A stretch of DNA of 64,000 bases. Origin: Acidicapsa acidisoli. GTDB lineage: Bacteria; Acidobacteriota; Terriglobia; Terriglobales; Acidobacteriaceae. The stretch's first letter is position 1. Every line of letters begins with the position of its first letter. Below are positions 1 to 8,518 of the stretch, in pieces. A program made the position numbers and the translations under genes. The stretch is from NCBI RefSeq assembly GCF_025685625.1, contig NZ_JAGSYI010000005.1:186001-250000 (forward strand). The letters run 5' to 3'. A model generated the notes under the pieces. It was not told where the DNA came from and searched no databases. It worked only from the letters and a program-made list of their open reading frames with translations.

Positions 1-1794
1 ATGGGTGGGGCGAGCACCGGAGGAGTGTATGAGGCCGTTCACGATTCCCAGAACCGTCCTATCACTGCGGGAGGTTTCGTAAAAGAAGGTCCGGTCGTGT
101 TTGTCGACCGCACGCATCAAGCTGGTCTTGATGTCTGGAGTCATCGTGTAGGCACCGCCGAGAAGAAGTTCATTATTGAGATGAACGGCTCCGGGGTCGG
201 CCTGATTGACTACGATAACGACGGATGGCTCGATATCTATCTGGTCAACGGCTCTACATATGATGCTCTAAGTGGCAAGACCACGCCTCCGCACGCCGCT
301 CTCTTCCACAACAACCACGACGGCACCTTCAGCGACGTCGCGGAGAAGGCTGGAGTAACCAACGACCGCTGGGGTTTTGGCGTTGCCATCGGCGATTACA
401 ACAACGACGGATGGCCTGACATCTTCGTCAGCAACTATGGCAAGAACCGTCTCTATCGCAACAACCACGACGGCACGTTTACTGATGTCGCTGCACACGC
501 AGGCGTTGAGTTGGGAAATTGGTCCACTGGAGCCACCTTCGGCGACTACGACGGAGATGGGCGCCTCGACCTTTTTGTTGCGGGCTACGTTCACTACGAT
601 ATGAACAATCAGCCAACACAGGGTTCGGCAGGCGTCGCTTCTGCCAGTTGCCAATTTCGCGGTGTCACCGTTGAGTGCGGACCCCGCGGTCTTCCCGGGG
701 AGCACGATCACCTATTCCACAACAACGGCGACGGTACTTTCACCGACGTCAGCGTCAAGGCGGGAGTCAGCGATCCCAATGGCTACTACGGATTCACCGC
801 TGTCTTCGTTGATCTGAACGGCGATGGCAAGTTAGATCTGGCTGTAGCGGACGACTCGACACCCAATTATCTCTATCTCAATAGAGGCGACGGCACCTTC
901 AAGGACAATAGCTATGTCTCCGGCTTTGCTCTGAATGGCGATGGCCGTGAGATCGCCGGTATGGGACTCGGCGTCGGTGATTACGAGAACGACGGCCTTC
1001 TCGACCTTGTCGTGACTGATTTTTCCGACGACTACAAAGTTCTCTATCACAACGATGGCAATGCCACCTTCAGCGACGTCAGCTATGACGTCGGCGTCGC
1101 ACAGGATAGCATCCCATTCCTCGGCTGGGGCGTAGGCTTCCTTGATTATGACAACGATGGATGGAAAGACATCATGATGGTGAACGGCCATATATATCCG
1201 CAGGTCGATCACTCTGACTGGGGCACCAGCTTTGCACAACGGCCGTTGCTTTATCACAACCTGAAAGGTAAGAAGTTCCTGCTTATCCCGGCTGTCGAAG
1301 GCACTGGGCTGGCAGAAACCATGCCCGGGCGCGGAGCAGCCTTCGGCGATCTCTTCAACAACGGCAAGATCGACGTCGTCATCAATGTGATCGACCATCA
1401 TCCCGTTCTGCTCGGCAACGTGAGCGACGACAGCCATCACTGGATAGAGATGAAACTCATCGGCGGCCCCAGGAGTCCTCGGGATGCTATAGGCGCCACC
1501 GTTTATCTGAACGCAAATGGCATGCGCCAACGCGAAGATGTCCTTAGCGGCGGTAGTTACCTGTCCTCCAACGATCAGCGCGTGCATTTCGGTCTCGGCA
1601 ACGCAACCACGGTCGATGCGGTCGAGATTCACTGGCCTAGCGGCGGCGTCGAGAAGCTAAACATTTCCTCTGTCGACCGCATCTTCACAATCGAAGAGGG
1701 CAACGGAGTTACAAGCGAGCTCTGCGTCGCATGCAAAGTCGGTACAGTCGCTTCCCCGCACGCCCAGATGAAGTCCGCAACACGGAAGATGTAA
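1..1794 (+). CDS. CRTAC1-type FG-GAP/VCBS repeat protein with ASPIC/UnbV domain (probably 5'-partial)
   Basis: Six FG-GAP/VCBS-type repeats with the calcium-loop pattern DxDxDGxxD can be read (for example DYDNDGWLD, DYNNDGWPD, DYDGDGRLD, DLNGDGKLD). They are followed at about residues 490-565 by an ASPIC/UnbV domain with the 'HFGLG ... VEIHWPSG' signature. Proteins of this build fold as extracellular or periplasmic beta-propellers and are often encoded beside carbohydrate-handling genes in Acidobacteriota; their substrates are mostly unknown. The reading frame starts with ATG at base 1, but no signal peptide is present, so the true start probably lies left of the window. The next gene begins 42 bases after the stop and is probably co-transcribed. 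Family assignment is firm; function is not. Confidence 0.85.
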   Translation: MGGASTGGVYEAVHDSQNRPITAGGFVKEGPVVFVDRTHQAGLDVWSHRVGTAEKKFIIEMNGSGVGLIDYDNDGWLDIYLVNGSTYDALSGKTTPPHAALFHNNHDGTFSDVAEKAGVTNDRWGFGVAIGDYNNDGWPDIFVSNYGKNRLYRNNHDGTFTDVAAHAGVELGNWSTGATFGDYDGDGRLDLFVAGYVHYDMNNQPTQGSAGVASASCQFRGVTVECGPRGLPGEHDHLFHNNGDGTFTDVSVKAGVSDPNGYYGFTAVFVDLNGDGKLDLAVADDSTPNYLYLNRGDGTFKDNSYVSGFALNGDGREIAGMGLGVGDYENDGLLDLVVTDFSDDYKVLYHNDGNATFSDVSYDVGVAQDSIPFLGWGVGFLDYDNDGWKDIMMVNGHIYPQVDHSDWGTSFAQRPLLYHNLKGKKFLLIPAVEGTGLAETMPGRGAAFGDLFNNGKIDVVINVIDHHPVLLGNVSDDSHHWIEMKLIGGPRSPRDAIGATVYLNANGMRQREDVLSGGSYLSSNDQRVHFGLGNATTVDAVEIHWPSGGVEKLNISSVDRIFTIEEGNGVTSELCVACKVGTVASPHAQMKSATRKM

Positions 1795-1835
1795 TTGAAC
1801 ATTCTATAAGTCGAACAGATGGAGATGGCTTTCTC

Positions 1836-4319
1836 ATGACACAAAAGAATGTCGAATTTACTAGAAGAGATTTCCTCACGCAGGCCGCCGCACTCTCAGC
1901 TGCAACATCGATGTTAGGGATCGAACACATCGCCTCTGCGCAATCTGCGGCTGGAGCGCTCGATGCAGAATCGAGGCGGCGCGCGGATCTCGCGACATTC
2001 CTCAAGATATTTCCCCCCACCAGCACGCCCCAGACCGGGCGCATCAACGCCTATGACAAAACCTGGGAGGACTGGGTGCGGCGTACCGGTGAGCTTCCTC
2101 CGGACTTTGCATCCATGCCGTCCATCCCCTATCTCCCCGATCCGCTCATCTTTACAGAGAACGGCCGGCAGATCGCAGTGACCAATGAAGTTCTGTGGAA
2201 TCGCCAGAAGCAATGGATCCGCGCGCAAATGGAACAGTGGGTCTTCGGCAAGATGCCACCGTCGCCCGACAACCTCCGCGCAGTCGTTACCGCAACTCGG
2301 CGCGAAGGTACAACCACCGTACGCGACATCCGGCTCGAATTCGGCCCCGATCATCACGCCACGCTACGTCTGCAGTTGATCATTCCAGACGGCAAAGGCC
2401 CGTTCCCTGTATTCCTGACCAACCACAGCAGAAAGTTTCCCTGGCTCTACACCGCCGTGCGGCGGGGCTATATCGGCTGCTACTACGCCGCCAATGATCC
2501 GGCTTATGGCGGTGGAGACAGCGACGATTCCGACCGGTACATTGAGATTTATCCGGAGTACGACTTTTCCTGTATCGCACGCTGGGCGTGGTCGGCTTCA
2601 CGCGCCGTAGACTACCTCCTCACCTTGTCCGAAGTCGATACGAACAAGATAGCCTTGGCCGGACACTCGCGGCATGGAAAACAATCGTTGCTGGCAGCTG
2701 CATTTGACGAACGGATCTCAGCGCTGATCCTCTCAAGCGGCAATACCGGCGAGTCCGATCCCTGGCGATACACCACAGATATCTTCGCCAACGAAAGCCT
2801 CGAGAGAATCACAGGGGTCTTCCCCCACTGGTTTCACCCTCGGCTGCGATTCTTCGCTGGCCGCGAAGATAAGCTCCCCGTCGACCAAAACATGTTAGCG
2901 GCGTTGGTCGCGCCGCGCGGACTCCTGATGTATTCCGGCTACGCCGAATCGGAGGGCAATCCCTTCGGCTACGAACAGGCATATCGCTCTATACGACGCG
3001 TCTACAGCCTCCTTGGACACGAAGATAAGCTATGTCTCAATCTCCGGGATGGGGAACATCCAACCGCAGTCTCGGACCTCGAACAATACCTCGATTTCCT
3101 GGATTCGATCTTCAATCAAAAACGCCGCCCGGAATTCGACACCTGGATCTTGGGCTACACCTTCGAAGGCTGGCAGCAGATCTCGCAGGAAAAGATCGAT
3201 CCTCTCTCTTACCCGAAAAGAACGGTCGGCGATTTTCTAAGTCAGGCAGACGGTCGTCCGATCAGCTCGGTTGCGCAGTGGCAAGAAAAAAGAAAATCCA
3301 TCATCCAGAAGATTTCACGCCTGCTGGGCGAAGCACCACCACGAGTAACCTTTGAAGCGCAGCGGAATCTACCCGAGCGCAGCCTGGCGCGCAACGGCAC
3401 TTCCGAGGGTTGGCTGGCAACACTCTACAACAGGCCCATTGACGATCAGAGTTCGGAGCCGCGATTCAAGCCGGAAGGGATGGGTGTAGCTGGTCTTCCC
3501 TTCGGAGATGGCTTGATGGGCGAGCTCTTCTACCCCATGAACTCGGATCAAAAACCACAGTCCGGTAAGTGGCCCGTGGTCATCTGGCTGCATCCCTACA
3601 GCTATCAGAACGGATGGTCGGCCTGGAGGCCTTGGGCTTCAGGAGGATCAATCTACGATCAAGACTCCAGGCCGTCGTTCCAGTTGCTGGTGAAAAGAGG
3701 TTTCGCCGTATTCGCCTTCGATCAGGTTGGCTTCGGAGCACGCATCCATGAGGCCAGGCGATTCTATGACCGCTATCCGCGCTGGTCGATGCTGGGCAAC
3801 ATGATCGAAGACACACGCGCGGCGGTCGAAGCGCTCTCCAGTCTGGAAGAAATCGACTCCCCGCGAATCTTCCTGCTTGGCTACGCACTGGGCGCCAAAG
3901 TTGGCTTATTGACCACGGCCTTCGACGAACGCGTGCGAGGCATGGCAGCGATCTGCGGTGTCGATCCATTGCGGCTCGACACGCCAGACAAAGGCACGGA
4001 GGGTATCCGGCAGTACTCGCATCTTCATGGATTGCTGCCACGCCTCGGCTTCTTCGTGGATCACCCGGACCGTCTTCCCTTTGACTTCGATGAAGTCCTG
4101 GCATCGGTTGCGCCCAAACCGGCGTTAGTGGTCGCACCCACACTCGACCGTTATGCCCGCCTTGCAGATGTGCAGCGCGAGATCGAGGCATCGCAGAAGA
4201 TATATGCTCTGCTTGGTCATCCCGAATCTCTGAAATTCGAAACGCCAGTCGACATCAACCGCTTTGCCCACCGCACTCAGGAGAGCGTATTCGACTGGCT
4301 CGCTCAGCAAGTAAGGTGA
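1836..4319 (+). CDS. Tat-exported tandem alpha/beta hydrolase; first domain CE15-like (glucuronoyl esterase type), second lacks the nucleophile Ser
   Basis: The protein has 827 residues from ATG 1836, chosen because GGAG lies about 10 bases upstream and the product then begins with a Tat signal (TRRDFLTQAAALSAA). The open frame extends upstream to 1731 but overlaps the preceding gene there. Domain 1 (about residues 60-430) has the nucleophile elbow GHSRHGK at about 276-282, close to the G-[CH]-S-R-x-G-K motif of bacterial CE15 glucuronoyl esterases, and a likely catalytic His in DGEHPTA near 406. Domain 2 (about 490-825) resembles acetyl-xylan-esterase-like hydrolases, but its elbow reads GYALGAK with Ala at about 684 in place of Ser. 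The likely role is de-esterification of plant or microbial polysaccharide outside the cytoplasm; substrate unproven. Confidence 0.8.
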   Translation: MTQKNVEFTRRDFLTQAAALSAATSMLGIEHIASAQSAAGALDAESRRRADLATFLKIFPPTSTPQTGRINAYDKTWEDWVRRTGELPPDFASMPSIPYLPDPLIFTENGRQIAVTNEVLWNRQKQWIRAQMEQWVFGKMPPSPDNLRAVVTATRREGTTTVRDIRLEFGPDHHATLRLQLIIPDGKGPFPVFLTNHSRKFPWLYTAVRRGYIGCYYAANDPAYGGGDSDDSDRYIEIYPEYDFSCIARWAWSASRAVDYLLTLSEVDTNKIALAGHSRHGKQSLLAAAFDERISALILSSGNTGESDPWRYTTDIFANESLERITGVFPHWFHPRLRFFAGREDKLPVDQNMLAALVAPRGLLMYSGYAESEGNPFGYEQAYRSIRRVYSLLGHEDKLCLNLRDGEHPTAVSDLEQYLDFLDSIFNQKRRPEFDTWILGYTFEGWQQISQEKIDPLSYPKRTVGDFLSQADGRPISSVAQWQEKRKSIIQKISRLLGEAPPRVTFEAQRNLPERSLARNGTSEGWLATLYNRPIDDQSSEPRFKPEGMGVAGLPFGDGLMGELFYPMNSDQKPQSGKWPVVIWLHPYSYQNGWSAWRPWASGGSIYDQDSRPSFQLLVKRGFAVFAFDQVGFGARIHEARRFYDRYPRWSMLGNMIEDTRAAVEALSSLEEIDSPRIFLLGYALGAKVGLLTTAFDERVRGMAAICGVDPLRLDTPDKGTEGIRQYSHLHGLLPRLGFFVDHPDRLPFDFDEVLASVAPKPALVVAPTLDRYARLADVQREIEASQKIYALLGHPESLKFETPVDINRFAHRTQESVFDWLAQQVR

Positions 4320-4329
4320 GGACTATAGT

Positions 4330-4387
4330 CGAACGATGGCCGCTCCCGCGGAGTTATGCTCCTGCCACCGGGAACGACCATCGTTCG
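4330..4387. terminator. Long inverted repeat between convergent genes, likely bidirectional terminator or hairpin element
   Basis: Two 19-base arms (4330-4348 and 4369-4387) are complementary except for two G-T type positions, with the first ten pairs perfect (CGAACGATGG / CCATCGTTCG). The 20-base loop contains a further GGAG/CTCC pairing. It lies between the stop codons of two convergent genes (4319 and 4446). No long U-tract follows on either strand, so intrinsic termination is plausible but not typical; an interspersed hairpin repeat is the alternative. Confidence 0.5.
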
Positions 4388-4445
4388 TAAGACTTAATAC
4401 AGTTTACTGGCGACAATGCTAAGACCGATTATCGCCCCGCCTATT

Positions 4446-5774
4446 TTAGAGATGAGGTGCCCAGCCCTTCTCGTATTCGCGCCCCCACATCTTCATGGCT
4501 TGCGGATCATGAAGAATCTTCCCGTCTTGCTGATCTAGCTGCAAGACACGGTTCAGCTCCCACGAAATGTTGGACAGTAGCATCATGGTCACCGCTTTAT
4601 TGCCTTCCGAGATAGGCGCGTGCAGTTTCTCTCCTGTGCGAATCGCCGCGATAAGGTTCGCAAAGTGGGCATCCGTTGCGATGTCCCCTTCGAGCTTGTT
4701 ATAGAAGGGAATAGAATCATCAAGCTTGAACACGCCGGTCCGGTTGCCCTTGAGATCAAAGACTTCATAACCATCGCCGCCATCGCCATAGATCAGCACC
4801 GAGCCGGTGGTGCCCATCACGACCAGCCCCGCATCGCGATCGAGATACTTCATTCCGTTGCAGGATCGGCTCTCCCAGGTGATCATCTTGTCGCCGTAAT
4901 CGAAGTTGACGGCCAGACTGTCATAAAACTGCTGATCGTCTTTCATCTGATATCTTCCGCCTGTCGCCACAACGCTCTGCGGAAAGTCGACTCCGAGCGC
5001 CCAACGGGAGAGATCGATATTATGCGTGCCGTTGTTACCAGCCTCGCCTGTGCCCCAGTGCTTGAACCAGTGCCAGTTATAAGGATGAATATTATCTTTA
5101 TATTGCCGTCGCGGCGCAGGTCCCTGCCACAGATCCCAATCGAGCTGCGGCGGTACGGGTGCATCTTTCCCGAAGCCGATTCCTTTTCTCGTGTTCGTAT
5201 ACCAGGCTTTGACAAAGTAAGGCCTGCCGATCAGGCCGTTGTGTATCTTGTCGATGGCCTCGATGGTATGCGTGCACGATCGCTGCTGCGTGCCCTGCTG
5301 CACGTGTTTTTGATATTTCTGTTGCGCCTGCACCAGCAATGCTCCCTCGGCAGGGTTGTGAGCGCATGGCTTCTCAACATACACGTGCTTGCCTGCTTGC
5401 AGCGCGGCAATCGCCAACGGAGCGTGCCAGTGGTCTGGAGTCGCAATGGTAACGGCGTCCAAATCCTTCTGCTGAAAGAGATGCCGAAAATCCTTTTCAG
5501 TGGCAGGCGCATAGCCCAATTGCTGTTCTGCAATGCCCGCAAACTTTGACAGGTTATTGCTGTCCACATCGCATACATACGAGACACGCGCGGCATCCTT
5601 GTTTGCCTTGAGCCCTGCAAGATGAGCATAGCCGCGCCAACGAAGGCCGATAATTGCAAAGTTGAGACGATCGTTGGAGCCGATGATCTGACCATAACTT
5701 TTCGCGGTCGCGCTTATAGCCAAGCCCGCCGCCCCTACCGCTGCTGTGTTTAGAAATTCACGTCTATTAACCAT
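4446..5774 (-). CDS. Tat-exported Gfo/Idh/MocA family oxidoreductase
   Basis: The start at 5774 gives 442 residues; GGGGAG sits four bases upstream and the product opens with a Tat signal (NRREFLNTAAVGAAGLA). The upstream in-frame start at 5870 would bury that signal. A Rossmann domain follows ('NFAIIGLRWRGYAH', then 'DAVTIATPDHWHAPLAI'), then the family hallmark VYVEKPCAHN and the substrate-domain motif 'GTGEAGNNGTHNIDLSRWALG', shared with exported glycoside-oxidising members related to GH109-like proteins. These enzymes oxidise or epimerise sugar rings with bound NAD(P). It is monocistronic, facing the esterase gene tail to tail, and probably belongs to the same carbohydrate region. Exact substrate is unknown. 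Confidence 0.85.
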   Translation of the reverse strand: MVNRREFLNTAAVGAAGLAISATAKSYGQIIGSNDRLNFAIIGLRWRGYAHLAGLKANKDAARVSYVCDVDSNNLSKFAGIAEQQLGYAPATEKDFRHLFQQKDLDAVTIATPDHWHAPLAIAALQAGKHVYVEKPCAHNPAEGALLVQAQQKYQKHVQQGTQQRSCTHTIEAIDKIHNGLIGRPYFVKAWYTNTRKGIGFGKDAPVPPQLDWDLWQGPAPRRQYKDNIHPYNWHWFKHWGTGEAGNNGTHNIDLSRWALGVDFPQSVVATGGRYQMKDDQQFYDSLAVNFDYGDKMITWESRSCNGMKYLDRDAGLVVMGTTGSVLIYGDGGDGYEVFDLKGNRTGVFKLDDSIPFYNKLEGDIATDAHFANLIAAIRTGEKLHAPISEGNKAVTMMLLSNISWELNRVLQLDQQDGKILHDPQAMKMWGREYEKGWAPHL

Positions 5775-6520
5775 TTTCTCCCCATCTACCCGATAGAATT
5801 CGGCTCCGCGAGAAACCGCCACATATGCTGCTACTTGAGAAATTGCAATAATCGCACCACTTGCCTTCATAGCGCTTATAGCGATAGCGCCCTATAGTTA
5901 GCCGCCTGATTAGCTGGAGATTGGCAGGCACAGACTGACAGCAGGAACTCTAAGAGCCGTTGTTTGTATTCCGCACACCAGCGCCTCAGGCACGCCCGAC
6001 GACATGAAGCGATGACCGGAGAAATAGGGAACCTTCGGTGGTAAAAGCTCCTCGATTAACATCCGTATGAATTCCTATTCGTAGCGAGATGATTTCCTGC
6101 CCGATCCAATCACGGCTTCAACAAAACCTAATGTTGGAAAAATATTCAGTCATTGAGGCGGCAATGTCAAGAAATTTTACGAGAAATAAGGAAATTTTCC
6201 TCATTATCCACTGAGAATATTTTCGTCAATCGAGCTGCTTCCATCCAGCTCCATTAATCGTAGATGCGCGGTCTCCTGCCCGCGCTCCGCCAGCAGCTAG
6301 AGACGATGTGATCATAGTTCAGGCAGAACGAGAGAAATTTTGCGGCCACGGATGGGGTTGAAAAGAAGTGAAGCTGGCGAAACAGGACAAGACATGGCGC
6401 GCAGCGGTAATGCAGCCAAATCACGGCTGCGCGATCGTCTTCAGCCACCTCACCCGGTCAGGAATTACACCAGCGCACCACTTACAAAAAATTTGCACCG
6501 AATGGGAGCAACAAGTCTTG
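5775..6520. other. 746-bp intergenic region, promoter region of the downstream oxidoreductase, with AT-rich palindromes
   Basis: No credible gene was found. The few open frames lack a ribosome-binding site and homology-like features. The middle part is markedly AT-rich compared with its surroundings. It holds a 13-base palindrome AGGAAATTTTCCT at 6189-6201 flanked by two GAAAATATTC-like palindromes (6136-6147 and 6213-6224), which could be operator sites for the minus-strand oxidoreductase. A small CCTGCA/TGCAGG hairpin at about 6525-6543 overlaps the end of the lactonase gene on the right. Confidence 0.4.
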
Positions 6521-7801
6521 CTAGCCTGCAAATACTATGCAGGTCGGGCTACCAATGGCTGTGTACTGTCCGGTAAAGATCGGCATACCCGTCTTGCGGT
6601 CGATACGAAAGCAAGTGATGTCATCGCTGCGCTGGTTACACGCATAGAGAAACGTCCCGCTCGGATCAATACTCAGATGCCGTGGATAATCGCCCTCCGT
6701 CGAAGCCTCCCCCACATAAGTCAGCCTGCCGTTCGGATTCAACGAGAAAACAGCAATCGTATCGTGAAGCCGATTCGCTGCATATAAAAAGCGTCCGTCA
6801 GGCGAAAGCAGGATCTCTGAGGTAAAACTAGTTCCACTAAAATGTGCCGGCAGAGTCGAAATCGTCTGTTGGGGCACAAGAGATCCCGTCGCGGGATCAA
6901 AATCGAAAAACACCACATTGGAAGCTTCTTCCTGAAGAGAGTAGAGCCATTTGCCGTTCCGATGAAATACAAAATGGCGAGGACCATCTCCACTTGGAAG
7001 TGAAATGAACGGCGGATTTCCAACTGCATTCAATCTACCGGTGGCAGGATCGAGGCTATGGACGTAGATGCGGTCCTGTCCGAGATCGGTATGCAACACA
7101 AAGCGGTTGCCAGGGTCGGATTGGATCATGTGGGCATGGGGTTTATCGTGACCGCTGATCGCAAAGCTGCCCGGAGGCGCGTTCAATGCTCGTGTGCTTC
7201 CTACGAAGCCTTTGTCTTGTTCGACATAGACCGCTGGCCCAAGTTCTCCGGATGCCAATATTGGCACAACGACCACGCTTCCGCCATTGTAATTCGCGAC
7301 AAAAACGTACTTTCCGGACGCATCGACACTCAGATGAGCAGGCCCCGCTCCCTCCGAACTTACGCGGTTCAGGAGTCGAAGATCACCGGTTGCGGAGTCG
7401 ACTGCATAGGCACTTACTGATCCGCCTCGGCCTTCGTAATCCGCAATTTCATTGACCGAATACATGCGCCGTCCTGACGGATCAAGAGCAAGCCAGGAAG
7501 GATTACGCGCTTCCGCGGCCAGTTTGACCAGGGTCAATTCACCGCTGATCGAATCCATTTCGAAGAGGTAAATACCCTTGCCATTGCCCGCTCCGCCATC
7601 GACCGGGCTGTTATACGTTCCGGCGTAGGCGAGCCGCTTTCGATTGCTTTTACCTTGGGAAAGTGCATGGATTGGTCCGAGTGCTGCGTAGCCTGCAGCC
7701 AAAGCCGTTCCGGATTTCAGCAATTCGCGACGAGAGAATCCGCTTCGCGAGCCAGCGTGGTGTTGCATGTTCTGAAGCGTCATCTTGTGAATCTCCCCCA
7801 T
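6521..7801 (-). CDS. Tat-exported lactonase family beta-propeller protein (6-phosphogluconolactonase/YbhE type)
   Basis: The protein is a seven-bladed beta-propeller of the COG2706 / YbhE lactonase family, with repeated blade motifs such as 'NPSWLALDPSGRRMYSVNE', 'GPAHLSVDASGKYVFVANY', 'GDGPRHFVFHRNGKWLY' and 'YPRHLSIDPSGTFLYACNQ'. An N-terminal twin-arginine signal (FSRRELLKSGTALAAG) sends it out of the cytoplasm, unlike cytosolic E. coli Pgl, so it probably hydrolyses sugar lactones made by exported or periplasmic dehydrogenases. The annotated start at 7801 overlaps the upstream HAD stop as TGATG. An internal ATG at 7783 has the better ribosome-binding site (GGGGGAG nine bases upstream). 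It is the last gene of a three-gene operon with the HAD and LarA-type genes. Confidence 0.82.
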   Translation of the reverse strand: MGEIHKMTLQNMQHHAGSRSGFSRRELLKSGTALAAGYAALGPIHALSQGKSNRKRLAYAGTYNSPVDGGAGNGKGIYLFEMDSISGELTLVKLAAEARNPSWLALDPSGRRMYSVNEIADYEGRGGSVSAYAVDSATGDLRLLNRVSSEGAGPAHLSVDASGKYVFVANYNGGSVVVVPILASGELGPAVYVEQDKGFVGSTRALNAPPGSFAISGHDKPHAHMIQSDPGNRFVLHTDLGQDRIYVHSLDPATGRLNAVGNPPFISLPSGDGPRHFVFHRNGKWLYSLQEEASNVVFFDFDPATGSLVPQQTISTLPAHFSGTSFTSEILLSPDGRFLYAANRLHDTIAVFSLNPNGRLTYVGEASTEGDYPRHLSIDPSGTFLYACNQRSDDITCFRIDRKTGMPIFTGQYTAIGSPTCIVFAG

Positions 7802-8430
7802 CAGCTCCTACCCAGAGCTTTTTGAACGGTTTCTGGCAGATTCGCTGGGGCAAGCACACGAATCACCTTGAATCCTGCGGCCGTCGCGCTTTCCATTCCG
7901 GCATCGGAGTCTTCAAAAACAAGCCCGGCTGATACTCCAAGCTTCTCCCGAATGCGAAGGTACGGCTCAGGATGGGGTTTGTGTTGGCTTACTTCATCGC
8001 CATACACCGTGGCCTGAAAGTGTTTCACCACGCCTGCAGCATGCAGCACGGGTTCCACAGCGGATCGACTCGAACTCGTAACTAGTCCCAACCGAAAGGG
8101 CGAGAGGGATTCCAGCAGCTTGACCGTAGGCTCACCAATAAGAGACCCCTGTGCACACAAGCTCGGGATCATATCTCTGCGGTGTCGCAGTTGATCCCGC
8201 AGTGTTGAATGCAGTGTTGGGTTGGATACTACCTGCGGAAGCCTCGTCAGCATATGCCCGTCGGTTACGCCGCGTCCGATCCGGCAGTATTCTTCCCAAC
8301 TGAGTTCGATTTCGTGTGGGAGAAGCAGTTCCCGCCAGGCCATCCAATGCAGCGGCTCGGTATCCGCCAGGACACCATCAAAGTCAAAAATCAGGGACTC
8401 CGGGATTAAAGGCTCAGATTGCGAATACAT
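7801..8430 (-). CDS. HAD superfamily hydrolase, beta-phosphoglucomutase/phosphatase-like subfamily
   Basis: This 209-residue protein starts at ATG 8430, just ahead of the first HAD motif; an earlier in-frame start at 8487 would only add an unconserved leader. All four HAD motifs are present: FDFDGVLAD (nucleophile and acid Asp), VTSSS (motif II), KPHPEP (motif III Lys) and FEDSDAG (motif IV). A cap inserted after motif I with 'EYCRIGRGVTDG' places it in the subfamily of beta-phosphoglucomutase and sugar-phosphate phosphatases. The gene lies between the LarA-type racemase and the lactonase, which suggests a phosphorylated sugar or sugar acid as substrate; the exact reaction cannot be read from sequence. 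Confidence 0.82.
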   Translation of the reverse strand: MYSQSEPLIPESLIFDFDGVLADTEPLHWMAWRELLLPHEIELSWEEYCRIGRGVTDGHMLTRLPQVVSNPTLHSTLRDQLRHRRDMIPSLCAQGSLIGEPTVKLLESLSPFRLGLVTSSSRSAVEPVLHAAGVVKHFQATVYGDEVSQHKPHPEPYLRIREKLGVSAGLVFEDSDAGMESATAAGFKVIRVLAPANLPETVQKALGRS

Positions 8431-8518
8431 GCTCACTCTCAGTTGCGCGTCTTGCCGCGCAGGATGGTCCTGAATTGATTGGATCATTTAGCGGGGATGA
8501 CGCAAATTTCCGTTCCGC

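Noticed and set aside
1914-2357. Long minus-strand open frames inside the esterase and many other genes
   Set aside because: They lie opposite genes with clear family motifs and reflect GC-rich codon bias.
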